A stretch of 64,000 nt of DNA, taken from Epiperipatus broadwayi. Taxonomy: Eukaryota; Onychophora; Udeonychophora; Euonychophora; Peripatidae. The position numbers and the translations under genes are program-made. Location of the stretch: the NCBI GenBank assembly GCA_028023455.1, contig JAQFVV010006471.1, positions 868,001-932,000 of the forward strand. Reading direction: 5' to 3'. Below the pieces are notes generated by a model. That model was not told the DNA's origin and did not search any database. It worked only from the letters and a program-made list of their open reading frames with translations. Below, one piece after another: positions 1 through 12,445 of the stretch (position 1 is the first letter of the stretch; each line of letters begins with the position of its first letter).

Positions 1-122
1 NNNNNNNNNNNNNNNNNNNNNNNNNNNNNNNNNNNNNNNNNNNNNNNNNNNNNNNNNNNNNNNNNNNNNNNNNNNNNNNNNNNNNNNNNNNNNNNNNNNN
101 NNNNNNNNNNNNNNNNNNNNNN
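1..122. other. Assembly gap (run of N)
   Basis: The first 122 positions are N, so nothing can be read. The sequence starts directly in AT-rich repeat DNA, so whatever lies across the gap edge is cut. Confidence 0.99.
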
Positions 123-429
123 TTGCATTTTTGTTTATCATATATATATATATCAAAGCCTTCAATTTCTTCTCTCTTTTTTTAAACCTTTTATAAAGCT
201 AGATTACAGATAAAACATTTAGGAAGCTTTTTAAAAATAATAATAATTAACCTTAAAATAACTGTTTATCTTACTTAATAGCATTTTTATCCATATCACT
301 TTTGAATCTAATAACATTACTATTTCCATTATCAGACAGTAAACTATTTAAATACTTTAAAAATAACTTATGCTATTGCTTACTGTTATTATCTTTATTT
401 ATTTATTCAATTTATTGCCATTTTGCTAA

Positions 430-480
430 ATTAATTCTTGATTTCTGTAAATACTACTACATCATCAACAAAACAAGCAC
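430..480 (-). pseudogene. Possible reverse-transcriptase active-site fragment of a decayed LINE
   Basis: Read on the minus strand, this stretch gives CFVDDVVVFTE followed three codons later by a stop. That resembles the F-A-D-D palm motif of RTE-type reverse transcriptases, and the other LINE fragments in this window carry close variants of it. The rest of 123-430 gives no convincing continuation, only AT-rich sequence with stops in all frames. With so short a match it could be chance. It lies directly next to a tRNA-like segment in the same orientation, which may or may not be meaningful. Confidence 0.35.
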
Positions 481-506
481 AATAAACTTTTTTAATGTGT
501 CAAAGT

Positions 507-575
507 ATCAGCCAGGAAGCGAACCCTACGATAACTGCTTGTAAGGCAGCTGTGCTAACCACTCAGCCACCAATA
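507..575 (-). pseudogene. tRNA-Val(UAC)-like pseudogene or SINE head
   Basis: On the minus strand there is a good pol III A box, TGGCTGAGTGG (559-569), and a near-consensus B box, GGTTCGCTTCC (515-525). The anticodon stem GCTGC/GCAGT closes a seven-base loop with anticodon TAC (plus-strand 541-543), as in a valine tRNA. The T stem is damaged and no acceptor stem forms, so this is not a functional tRNA. It is either an old tRNA pseudogene or the tRNA-derived head of a SINE. No poly-A tail or target duplication was recognised. Confidence 0.7.
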
Positions 576-984
576 AATGTTTGTACCCTCAATGTTTATT
601 AAAACAATTCTATTTTAGCAATTTATCTGAATAAGTATTAAATAAATATAAAATAAATTTATTCTTACATCTATCTCTATAGCTGTCTTCTGTAAAAAAA
701 AATTAACTAAAAGATAAATCTATCTTTTTTTTTTTCAAAATACCAAAAACTTTTTAAAAGCAATAAAAAAATTTTTAACTTTGTTTCTTTATGTAAATAT
801 ACACATACAATCCTCATCACTTTAATTGCAATATTTGGGTGTTTAACCTTTCAATGGGTAGCAAATACTCAACCAAAAAAAATTCACAAAACTTCTTCTC
901 AAGGGTTTGTTTTACTACAGCTCTGCTTCCCTCTGAAACTGATATAATCAATAGATTTTAAATATCATATAATACTAAATTATC
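576..984. other. Intergenic, nothing recognised
   Basis: AT-rich sequence with short homopolymer runs. No coding frame, repeat or RNA signal seen. Confidence 0.6.
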
Positions 985-1180
985 CATGCCCTTTACTACT
1001 ATTACACAATGTTTTTTTTACCACCCTCTTTTACAGTTTACAGTTTCAATTGCCCCAGAAATCTTTTTCAGAACTTTAGGAGATATAAAAGTTCTGACGA
1101 AGATTGCTAGGGCAATCGAAACTGTAACCTGTAAAAGAGGGTGGTAAATAAAGCATTGTGTAACAGTAGTAAAGTGCATG
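985..1180. mobile_element. Near-complete palindromic foldback/MITE-like element, 196 bp
   Basis: The left half (985-1078) and right half (about 1088-1180) are reverse complements at most positions, with only about ten bases between them. Matching blocks include CCACCCTCTTTTACAG, ATTGCCC and TTTACTACT. The whole unit would fold into one long hairpin, as in foldback MITEs. There is no transposase. The apparent 95-codon minus-strand reading frame across it is a by-product of the palindrome. A piece of the right arm (TCTGA-GAAGATTGCT...GAAAC) recurs at 18695 and 55566. Confidence 0.85.
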
Positions 1181-3118
1181 AATGATTTAGAATTATATGA
1201 CATACATTTGGCAATGCAATAAAAAAGATTGCTTATTATACTTCTCAAAATATATTTTAAATATATTTTACTTACTAAATTCCTATTCATTGGTGTCCCA
1301 TCCATATATCTGGAATAATTTCTGATTTAAAGCTTTCTAAAAATAGTAAAATGTTTTTACATTTTAGATTGGCAACTAAATAGTACAAAACAGAGTAAAA
1401 GTAGCTGCAGAATGAAAAATACATTAGATAAAAAAAACAGGTAGAGTTGATCAGAATGGTCTTAATCTATAAACTAATCTAGTGATATAAACAAAATGCC
1501 ACTTGATAATATTTAATAAACAATACATCAAGCGTCTATTAATTTCTCAATCTTACAATAATTTGCCAACCTGAAGACGAATGAATACTCAATTCTTAAT
1601 ATTCATAACTTTTTATAAATTTGTTTATTTTATATTTCATCATAACTTTAGAATCATTTAAATTTAAAGTTATTGTTTCAAAGTGTTTACACTTGATTAA
1701 ATTAGACTTTTTTTAAAAAAATAAATCATAATTTTTAAATAAAATTTATTGGCTATTCATCTGCACCAAAATCACAACAAACATTAACTAATTCTCTTAA
1801 ATCCTTTATACTATAGCTCTTAATAATTCACCAGGTATTATATCAATTTCACAGATAAAATATATTAAATATAAAATTGCTGAAGGGTCAAAATACAAAA
1901 TATTTTCTTTTGCAATTGCAATAAACTAAAGATCATTAAAATATATATAAATAACACGCATGTTAGATTTTCTTTTAAATTTTAAAGAAGAATGAAGCAG
2001 TAAATCTAATAAGTTTATCTATAAATGTTTTGTAAGTAGCTGTATTGAAGTTTAAGCTTAAATGATTTTAAAAATAAATTTCAAGTACCATTATTAAAAA
2101 TATTTATCAAATTATATTAAATAAAAATTTAAATTTTTCTTGTTAGATTTATACCGAAAATATTAATTTATATATGTATATCTAAGTTCTTTGCTGCAGC
2201 AAAGCAGAATAACTAGGCAGCAGAAAATTATGATCATCATCATGGTAATTTGCCATTGTTTGCTACCCACTTGTCAATTTATTCTAACATCTCAATTTTA
2301 AAGCTACTTCATAAACATAATATAAAACACTTTATTTGATCATAATTTATGTATTAAGGCAAAATTAGTAAAATATAAGATACTAAATAAGCATTTCATA
2401 ATATTAAATTCATTCAAACATGAATTATGAACACTAAATGCTATTATAACTTTCATAAGACTAGATGATTTCTACTGTAGAATAACAAGATATCATTGAC
2501 AAACATGACTTTCTATTTTCTTTATTATCTGATCACAAATTCTAAGAACTCTTTAAAGCCATACATCTTATCTTCCAATATATATATATATTCTAACCCA
2601 GTAAAAATAACCTATATATATATATATATATATTCTAACCCAGTAAAAATAACCTCTGTTTATTATTCCGTAATTATTTATTAGTTTAGTTTGCACTAAT
2701 TTTTCAGGTTGTGGTTAAGGCAACCAAAATAAAGCAACATATCCATTATTTTGCCAATATGATCTAAAATACTTTTCATATAATACAATTGTACATTCAA
2801 TTCTCTTAAGCCATGCCACGATTATAATAACAACAATAATTGATCACTTATTAATTTAAAGAATAATTATAATAATATTAATCTCAGGGTTCTTTGTTTC
2901 ATGTAAGGAAATGCTCGGCAGTATTATGTTGTCGCATATGACTGGCATTCTGGTCAGCTATAGGAAACATTTATCTTACTTAAATTCAATGTGTCTTCAT
3001 CTCTCATATCAACTGCTATATTATTTAAAGAGATGATAATTCTATTCAATAATGACGTATAATTTTGAATAACACAGCCTTTTTTTTTTTTTCAGAATCT
3101 CAGTCAGAATAATAAAAA
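1181..3118. other. Intergenic AT-rich DNA with one small tandem duplication
   Basis: No coding frame, RNA or transposon domain recognised. At 2588-2655 a ~42-bp unit made of a (TA)n run plus TTCTAACCCAGTAAAAATAACC is present twice. Confidence 0.6.
2579..2655. repeat. (TA)n-containing tandem duplication, period about 42 bp
   Basis: The phrase TTCTAACCCAGTAAAAATAA occurs at 2591 and again at 2633, each preceded by a (TA)n run. This looks like slippage or unequal exchange at a microsatellite. Confidence 0.85.
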
Positions 3119-3180
3119 GACAAGGGTGCTTTTTGTGTCCTTCCATCATCCATGACAACACAATAATATAACTAAGATTT
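3119..3180 (+). repeat. Dispersed repeat R2, copy 1
   Basis: Begins ACAAGGGTGCTTTTTGTGTC. A related ~60-bp stretch starts at 25272 (ACAAGGGTGCTTTTTATGTC), and both continue with similar CA-rich sequence. I recall similar GGGTGCTTTTTAC motifs from cephalopod repeats, but this is memory and unverified. Confidence 0.6.
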
Positions 3181-6100
3181 ATTACTTAGACAATTTAACT
3201 AAATGGGAATGGAATAATGTGCAACCAAAGTTAATGGTTTGGGAATAAATTCATTTTTTTTTTTTTATACAAAGGTGAATGTTTAGTCTTAAGTTTTCAA
3301 CTCCATAAATAATTATCATTAAACTAAAATATAATGACATATTCCGATCTGCTTAACTTTATTTATCTGGTATATTAAGTTTTTAAGAATTTGGAATGAT
3401 TTCGGACTCAAGAAAAGGTTTTGCAAATATTGTGCAAACACTTATATTTAGCATATAAAAACAAAAAAAATGAATCTACAACAAATTTTAACAAGACTAT
3501 AATTTATTATTATCACAAAAAAAAAATATATGAACATTTATTCAATAATCCCATAGTAATACAAAAATATAAAATATAACTGACATTAATCTGTATACTC
3601 TTTTGGTTATGGACTAGAGGTTACTACTTCTCCTGTATGCAATCATATGGATTGATTAACTAAAAGTACATTTCATTATCAATACATTGTTTATTAAATT
3701 TTGGTAACCTTGTAGAAGCTTTTATTCAAAATTATTGACTAACTATTTTTGTTTTTTTTGTTTTTTTTTTTTTGTTTTTTTTTTTTTTTTTTTTAAAATG
3801 ATTAATCCAATCATATGCAATACGCAAAATATTAAATTTATTTCTAATACATTTACTTTATTTATGGTCTTTAATGGGATAACCTATTCTAATTATAGGC
3901 CAGTTATCAGAAGTTACATTTACTATCTTACATTTAACTTAATGCTAACTTAAGTTATGATACAAATTTTATTCATGCGTATAATTTTTAATATGAGTAT
4001 TATTTAATTACTAACCAGAATTAAATCTTGCATTTGAATATTCCTTCAGTAAATAAGCGTTTTAAATTACGCAATTTTAATTACTTTCTCCATTGATTTA
4101 CTTGTCAAATACTAGCAATATTTAGCAGCACAATACAGATATTGATCTTAGTTACTAACGCACTATTTATACTAAAGTGGATCTTGAGGAACTAACACCT
4201 CCAATATAATCTTTATCTTGCCCGAACTTTCAAAATTAAGCACAATAATCAACACCTTCCATGGTGGAGCTATCTTTATTTTCACATGAGGAATATGGAA
4301 TAACCACGAAGGTCTGTAAAGTAATCTACTACATTAAAATATTTTGGTGGTTTCTTGCCTCTTACTTGGGCATACAACGAACACACACCAAATACAATCC
4401 TCTCCTGGGATTTAAATGAATGACGCATACTAAATGCTCGATAAATTCTTGATCGTCCTATCTATGAGAATCGATCACTTGGGCTATAAACATACCCGAA
4501 CATTATATTTAAAATCTTTCTCTCATGGAAAACAAAGCTTTTGGGGAGATCATTTTTCATCCCACAAAATAAATACATTATAATTATTACCTATGCGAAT
4601 ATTAAACATATACCAATGCTATATCTGGATAGGATAAGTAAATACACTGATTATAATAAACTTATGTTACCGTGTATACTTTGATCAACATCTGAAATCA
4701 ATGGACATCATAGAATAAAAGTATAATAATTTTAATTTTAATAAAGGAACATTCAAAAATAGTTGGTAGCATACTATCTTAAACTAAATAAAGTGGATGT
4801 TTTATTTAAGAATAATTAGGAATAAATTCCTCAATTAATACAGTATAAATTCGTTTCAAAACTTTAACAAGAAATATTTTGTTATAGCATTTTTTTTTTT
4901 TTTAGTTACTTCTGATAATTTTCAATATTTATTTTACCCCTTAAATATCTAAATATTTTTCTTTTACGTATCTAACATACAAAATTTCTACCTACAGTTG
5001 TATGTAATAATTAAAACATATTTTATAGATTTTTTCTTTCGTGTTAAATATCAACTTAACCTAGAATAATTATATTAAAACATACCTTTGTCATTACAAG
5101 GTTATTAAATATCCCTTGACCATACAGACTTTAACCTATGTGATATAACAAAAAAAATACATATCATTTATAACTTAGTTTTAAACAATCATTAATTAAC
5201 AAGTGCATACTCTCTCATTAGAAAATGTTTTTCTGTTGAACAATTGGTCCAGGTGAAGAGCTTTATCCAGTCATATTTCACGAAGCAAGTTTAAAAACAA
5301 TAAATGCATGGTATTATTTCCTTTAAATAAAAGTTTTCTCTTATTTTGTGCGTTTAATAAATTAGGTAAAGAAAAATATAGCAGAATTGAAGATTAATTC
5401 TTACTTGAATTAAACTACTACAATTTTGGGATCCAAGAAAAAAAATAGACTTCTAACATAGATGAATATTTGATTATAGACAATAAACATACACAATATT
5501 TTTTTTTTATTGACGATACGTACCATTCATATTATCTAGCTTACTTATGGGTGAAAGTGCGCAATTTTCCGAAGATTATTATGATAATAACTGCAGCTGA
5601 TTTACATGTATAGGAAGTTTTACTAACTCCAACTGATGTGTAATATAATATATCATTTATTTTTATCATTAAGTCACTAAGATATTTAGTTTTGTTCATA
5701 CTTTAGGAATTATACAATTTTTTAACGGTAACTTCTCTGTAAGAATGCCCCTATATAACTCTTCCTATATTTACTCTGAGAAAGTTTATATTTTTTTTCA
5801 AAAAAAAATATACAGGTGCATAATTTAATCTTCTTTATCATTATTATTATTTCCAGACAATTCTTGGTGAATAAAACATATTTTAACGTATGTAACTACA
5901 TTACTTGTAAAGGCAGACAATATTGAGAAAGAGCACTAAAATGTTTCTAGTTGATTTTCCTTGGTTTCAAAATATTTCTTTCAATTATTTTTTTTTTCTA
6001 TACCAAGAAAATATCAATAAATGACATAAAGTTAATAAATAATTAATCTTTTCTTGGAAATCGTTTCTTTTCCTTAATTTAGATATAATATAATTTTTCG

Positions 6101-6869
6101 TGCTTCTTTTAGTTACATCTGTCATTTTTGAACTTTAGCGCGAGACAATAAACTTTTAAGTATAAAAGGTCTTTAAATAGGTAGATGGCACAGGAAATCA
6201 GGACATCTTATCAAAAAATTTTAGCCACACATTATATTATTAAAGTTTTACTTTGATTACATTTATTTCTGCAAAATAAAATGAAAAAATTGAGTTACCA
6301 AATTTCAGCACTGTTCTTTTCTTGAAAACTAAAAGCAGACTATCTTTTTCAAAGTCAAAATGATCTTGACTTTAGCGACCTCTTCCAGAAAAATAATCAT
6401 TTGATTATAACATAAACAAAAGATAGTTTTAGTATTATTTAAATAGATTACAAAGTGATTTGACAATAAAAAAAAAAATAATAAATACATTTAATTAATG
6501 ATAATTATCAGTAATTTATAACTCATTTTCTATAAATGGAATTACCAGAAGTTATTGTTCTTTATGATAAGACATTCATCCACTCTCCCCTCTACCCATC
6601 CAAAATCAATTACTGTTTAGCTTTTATACCATATTAATTTGCTCTAATTATTAATATCTCAATTAAATTATTCATGTTCTCTCTTTAAAAATGATATTGA
6701 GTTATTAAATCTATTAGTTATTCACCCAAAACATGCCAAAGTGAGTGAATAGCATACTTTATTAATCAATTATTACTATGGTTATTTTATCTTTTTATTT
6801 CTTTAAAGAATAGCATTGTTTTCCTGCAGAAATAATGCCAAGTAAACCAAGTGTCAATAACACTAGGTT

Positions 6870-6911
<42 letters not shown>

Positions 6912-8854
6912 ATATATTTATGGACATATATATATAACATAAAGTACACAAACTGTTAGTAGTTTATATCTATAAAAAAATTAAATGTGATATATTTAGC
7001 TGCTTTTCCCTATATATATATAAAGTAGAGAGAGAGAGTTGGTTTTAAAATACATTTTTATAAAAAGTTGTGCCATTTTATCTTCTCAAGCAAATGCTTT
7101 TAATATTGTTTTCGTTTTCTTTTAAGTAAAATTTTATTATAGATTAATCCTAAGTGTATGGTGTATATTAACATTTTCGCTAGAAGGCATATGGAAGATT
7201 CACAATGCCAGCCCCTCGATACAATTTATTTTGACATTTCAGTATTAAGAATATTGCATCACAAACATTAATGAACCGTTAAAGTATAATAAAAGACGTT
7301 CATTAAAATTTTAAATAAAAATCGAATAGAATTTACTTACAACAGTTCTAACCTATTGTTCATTTTAACACATATATATATACTGTCGATCAAATGAAAA
7401 ATTACAATAGACATTTTTTGGGAAGAGGAGGAAATTAGATACCGAAAAACATTATCATTAGTAATAATAATATTGGGCAATGCTTCTAGATAATAAATTC
7501 ATATAACTTCGATGTTCTCTTTAACAATTAGATTAATTTAATATAGATAATTTCTAAAGACAAAAATAAACAATTACTAATACATTTTTTAATTTTTCTT
7601 CTTCAAAAATATTGAAAATGCTTTGGAGTTTGTAATAACTTCACGATTTGAACCAGAGCAGAATGAATTATACATATGTATCAAAGCTACTCAGTAATAA
7701 AAATTTTCTAGTGAGATGTAATTGTTAATTCTAATTATGACATTAGGCCAAGATTATAATAAATATTTTGCAAAAGTATTTTTTAAAAAAGTCAATGTAC
7801 ATATTCATAATATATTTAATTGAAATCAACTAGTGATCAAATGGTATAATGAAAAGTTGAAGATGAAAAAATAAAATGATGGTTTGAATTTTGTGTTTAT
7901 AATAGAATATTTAAATAGCAACATTAATACAAATACAAATCAGTGTTAAGTCTACTATGGTAAACAGAAATCATGCACTATATAAACAACATATATATTT
8001 TTATAATAAACCCAAAAATTCATTAGTTTCATTTGTGTTTTTAGAATATACAAAATAAAGGACAGCTTGATCATGCTTCCAATCCTAAAAAAAAGTAAAA
8101 ATAGTTTACAGATAGAGCAATGACATAAAATAGAAAATAAAAAATAGCATGATTTATTAATAGTGTAGATTCATTAATGAACAGAAAATCTGTTAATATT
8201 CAGCTCAATTGAGACTAGAAGGATGTTTTTCATATCAGGTGTCAAACAACATAACATTTGCCTTTGCACTAAAAAGCATTAAGTTTTATATTTAATACTG
8301 CTTATAGATTATCCATTATCATTAGTGTGTTTGCAAGTAACTGTATAAGGCTTCATTCAAAAATCTACTATAATTCAATAAACACTAATAACAAGTTTTT
8401 TGATGATTCTTTCTTTCAAAGCTAAGATGTTTATCATTTTCATTTTATCTTGAAGATGTACTGCTAATAGATATGTTGACTATTATTACAGTAATAAATC
8501 TTTGAGATATGCAATATGGATTAGCCACTTAAATATTTGATAATATCAAATTATGATATATTTTTCAAATAAAGACATTAAAAACTTTCCATTATGCAAA
8601 ATATATATTTCTAACAATAAAATCACTAATTTAATAATTATTATTAAATCATTTAAAGTTAAGTTTTCTGTTATCGTTTTTAAATCTCAGAAATACATTT
8701 TTTTAATATTACAGAGTCCTCTATTGATTAAATGTAAAATGTACATAGCATTATATCATCATTAAATGTACAAAATACATAAATTAACAATAATAACAAG
8801 CAATAAAATACAGTAAAATATATAAATCCATATAATGTAAATTAAATATTATAT
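3181..8854. other. Long AT-rich intergenic stretch with simple repeats
   Basis: Holds a poly-T block (about 3758-3794), which creates a spurious low-complexity reading frame, and a long (TA)n at 6872-6917. There is a slightly less AT-rich patch at about 4140-4560 where I see no protein or RNA. All frames are broken by frequent stops. No transposon domain recognised. Confidence 0.6.
6872..6917. repeat. (TA)n microsatellite
   Basis: About 46 bp of nearly pure alternating TA. Confidence 0.95.
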
Positions 8855-9355
8855 ATATTGAATTATATTTTTTCATGAATTTTCAGTTTGATAAAAGAAT
8901 GGAAATTAAGAGATTATATCTATGTAAACAGAGATATTTTTATCTTTTGATGTTGCTGTAAAACTGTCAATTACTTCTAACTAACATTTTTCCTGAGACC
9001 AAACAAATTTTCCATTAACTTATAATAGCTTTGGAGATGTATTGAACTAAAATGGGTGCTCTTTCAATTCAAACTCAAGTTCTTATAAGAAATTAAACCC
9101 TGAATACTATTTTTATAGATATGAGAATGTAGAAAAGAGAGTAGTATATGTTGAATTATATTTTTATATGGATTTTTATTTAAAAAAAAATAGAAACTAT
9201 TTCCATATAAAAAAAAGATAATTGTACCTTTTGATGTTTACAAGAAACTATCAATTACTACTAATAAATAAACAATTCTCTTTCTGTAATAACTCATTGT
9301 TTGAGGATTTATTGAAATAAAAAGGATTTTCTTTCACTTCAAATCCAAATTTGCA
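8855..9355. repeat. Ancient tandem duplication, two units of about 285 bp
   Basis: Unit 1 (about 8859-9090) and unit 2 (about 9149-9355) share, in the same order, TGAATTATATTTTT, CTTTTGATGTT, ACT-TCAATTACT, a TT-GAG-T-TATTGAA block, and finally TTTCA-TTCAAA-TC-AA. They are clearly related but heavily diverged with indels. No coding potential. Confidence 0.6.
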
Positions 9356-9636
9356 TCTGTATATTGATAATTAATTTATATTGTATAAATTTATAAAATG
9401 TATTGTATTTTATTGATTTTTTTATTTATTTATTAAGTTTTGAGAGAACACTAAAATTTAAAAATATATATTTCTAAAGTTAATTATAGATAATAATAAA
9501 AAAACATAAGTTAAAGTAGTCTTATGATAAATGTTAAATTGGCAGAATTTTACCAATTTATTGTTTTAATATATGTATGTACTACATAATATATGAAATA
9601 ATATTATAAATCGATGTCTGTATTTCTTCAAAGCAA

Positions 9637-10105
9637 TATACATAATTATATAATTGAATATTTATAAATACAGTAATCAGATATATTTTAAAAATTTTAT
9701 CCACTTAGGAGCACTTTCGACTATCCTCGTAGTCTTTGTCAACTAACACTTTGAAAGGCTAACCTTCCCACAATTCTGTGATCTTAATGTTTGCTGCCAT
9801 TTTTTACAACTATAATAATTCATGTATTTATGGTTTTAACTTCAATTACAATAATGTTAAAATATTGCAAATTGAAAAAAATAACAACAAAAGAAAAATA
9901 AAAGAAGCTATGCTAATATACAAATATGACTTAATTAGCAGGCAGGCATCAAACATTAAGATCACAGAATTGTAGGAAATTTAGCCTTTTAAAGTGTTAG
10001 TTGACAAAGACTATAAGGATAGTCAAAAGCACTCCTATGAGGAAAAATTTTTTTAAATATATCTGATTACTATATTTATAAATATTCAATTATATAATTA
10101 CATAA
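9637..10105. mobile_element. Foldback element with ~160-bp inverted arms
   Basis: The left arm (9637-9797) and right arm (about 9940-10105) are reverse complements with scattered mismatches. Shared blocks include AGTCTTTGTCAACTAACACTTT and ACAATTCTGTGATCTTAATGTTTG in either sense. A ~140-bp loop lies between and has no transposase. The 65-codon frame in the middle is uninformative. Likely a MITE or foldback DNA transposon derivative. Confidence 0.85.
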
Positions 10106-10594
10106 TATGAGTATATGGCCGCAGAAAATATTAATTACAGGATTTTGTGCTTTGTTTTGTTACACAGAAAATTTGTTAAGATGAATTCCATATATATACA
10201 AATTTTCTGATCTTTTGTTGCCTTAGATTTTTTTTTTCAGGAGTTGGTGGACAACTTCAATAGCATCTCTATTTAAGACCATATTCTTGAATATCTGTTA
10301 AAGCCTTCTTTTAATACAATCCCAAAATTCTTTATATGTATTGTTTCTGCATTTTTTATCCATTAAAATATATGGGCATGATCATGGAAAAAAACCAAAC
10401 ATTAACCAATTTTTATTACACATAACAAAACTTTTTCCCAACAAATATGTCAGAAAAATTTTTGCTAATTATCTACAAAATTTAAATGACATAAATATAA
10501 AATACTCAGCATTATATCTCTAAGACACAAATAATTAAAACATTACATGGCCACCATTTCTTATTCTTGCTCAATCTATTAAAAGAGTAGCAAT
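10106..10594. other. Intergenic, nothing recognised
   Basis: AT-rich. A 60-codon open frame starting at 10341 has no recognisable motif and looks like chance. Confidence 0.55.
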
Positions 10595-10757
10595 TCTCTC
10601 CATTACTAGTGCCATTTATTGAAAGCTGTAGTAATCAATAGATAGTACAAGGTTTGTGCACTTAAATCCTTATCTAGTACTTATTCATCTAATATTCACA
10701 GACTAGTTTTTAGCTTATGGCTGTCAACAGTGAGATACTTTGGATCTGAGAGCAATT
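10595..10757 (+). repeat. Interspersed repeat R1, copy at 10.6 kb
   Basis: A diverged copy of a ~190-bp family also found at 12.0, 12.4, 17.8, 40.7 and 41.0 kb. Shared landmarks in order are CTCTCCAT-ACTAGTG, TTTGTGCA, CTTATCTAGT, CATC-AATATTC, AGACTAGTTT and TGGATCTGAGAGCA. No open frame and no clear pol III boxes. The class is unknown, but the 13-bp target duplication of the 17.8-kb copy suggests retroposition. Confidence 0.75.
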
Positions 10758-12008
10758 AATGCATTTATTTCTTCTCATTTTTTTTTATTCTTAGCAAAAA
10801 TTGCCTATTATATAATTGCGGTATTATTTTTTATTTGATATCAATAAACTTACTTTTCAATAAATTACTTAATAAAAAACAAATTTTAAGTTTCATTCTT
10901 TCATATCATTTGAAAAAGCATTTAATATCATTTATTTATTCCCTTTTTAAATCAAATAGTTTCTTCAAATATAAAAGTGTTTAAAACCAATAAAATATCA
11001 CATGACTCAGCTTATTCAATATTGTTTCAGCAGCACACATTTTTTCAACACATGCCACTTACTGTAAACTTCAATACAGATGTGGCCAAATATATTTTCA
11101 GACTACTTTAGCCTTGAGTTATTTTTTCATGGGCTATACATCATTATACCTACTTTTGTAAGCTAGCTAAGGAGAGTTTGGAATTCAATCTCCTTCTAAA
11201 AGACCAATGTGGGTATAAAGAAATGGCCCCAGAAGAAAATTCTGGTTCTGTCAAAGTCTATATTTCTATATGCCTTTAAAATTACAATACAAATAGTCCC
11301 TATAGCTATTATTTATTTATTGTTGGTGCACATAAACAAATACAAAACCAATTAAAATAAATTAATGTGGATTTTGTTTTCTGTCACTTAATTTTTTTCA
11401 AATCTTACTATGTTTGTTGTTGCACATCTTAATTGACTTATCAAATTTTATTTTATTTTTAACTCTCAATTTAAAATGTGTTTGCTTTACTTTATTCAGA
11501 TAAACTTCAGAATTATTTTTCGAAATAAACAATTCAAGTATCATATTCATTCATTCTTACATTTAATACACAAAGCACTTTTTTTTATTCTGGGAATTAG
11601 GTAATTTTTTAAGATATATTTGTTCACAAGTGTTTATGAAACAATTTTTCAGCTAATATGGTCACGTGTACTGTAGTGTTAATGTGTATGCATCTTGATC
11701 ATCAAAGAGTTGTGATTAAATGTCTAGTGTGGAATATGACAACACAGTTGTATTCCAAATTGACTATTTAATCTATAAAATAAATTATATAGATTAAAAT
11801 ATAACTCTGCTTTTAAAAATAAATAAATATATAATTAATTTAAAAATAACAATTCATAATAAGAATGAAAAGAAGCATAAATGAAATGAAGAAATTTATT
11901 TTTATACATAAACATCTAATGGACTTCGAAATTTAATGTGCTAAGCCATATGATGCCTGAGGCTGCTGATTGGCTAGGCTTGCTTTAGTATAGTGTTTAA
12001 TAAATTTA

Positions 12009-12072
12009 TATCCAGTGCTATCCTATCCAATATTTCTAGACTGGTTTCAGACTTATTGCTTTCAGCAACATC
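12009..12072 (+). repeat. R1 fragment, left partner of an inverted pair
   Basis: Matches the central part of R1 (ATCCAGTGCTATCCTATCC, TATTTCTAGACTGGTTTC). An R1 fragment in the opposite orientation lies at 12363-12445, so the two flank about 290 bp as an inverted pair. Confidence 0.6.
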
Positions 12073-12362
12073 TATTAATTACTAGGACACGAAGAAAAAA
12101 GTATGCTTCTTAACAACATTGAATAAGCTGAAATCATATAATATTTTATTGGTTTTATGCTATTCCTACTGATAGAATAAGGTTTTTATAGTTGTTAAAA
12201 AACTAAAAAAATTGTTATATGTAAAAACTATTCTATATGACTATATAGGCAAGTTGGCTTCGATTGAAACAATTTTTATGTTGTTTTTTTAATGTGAAAC
12301 AGACAAGTAAATGATGGCTGGCCAAGAAAAGATGTATTAGATCCTAAAGGGCCAGACACTAG

Positions 12363-12445
12363 TCCAAGATCTAAAGTTCCTCACTGAAGAGAGTCATAAT
12401 GAAATTAATCTGAGGATATAGAATAAGAAAGCATTTAATAGGATT
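12363..12445 (-). repeat. R1 fragment, right partner of an inverted pair
   Basis: Reverse orientation of R1: CAAGATCTAA, GTTCCTCACTGA, AATTAATCTGAGGATAT. It is more diverged than the 41.0-kb minus-strand copy but in the same order. It and the 12.0-kb fragment may be remnants of one foldback-like composite. Confidence 0.65.

Noticed and set aside
3735-3953. 72-codon frame starting with a run of F codons
   Set aside because: Driven by a poly-T block; no domain.
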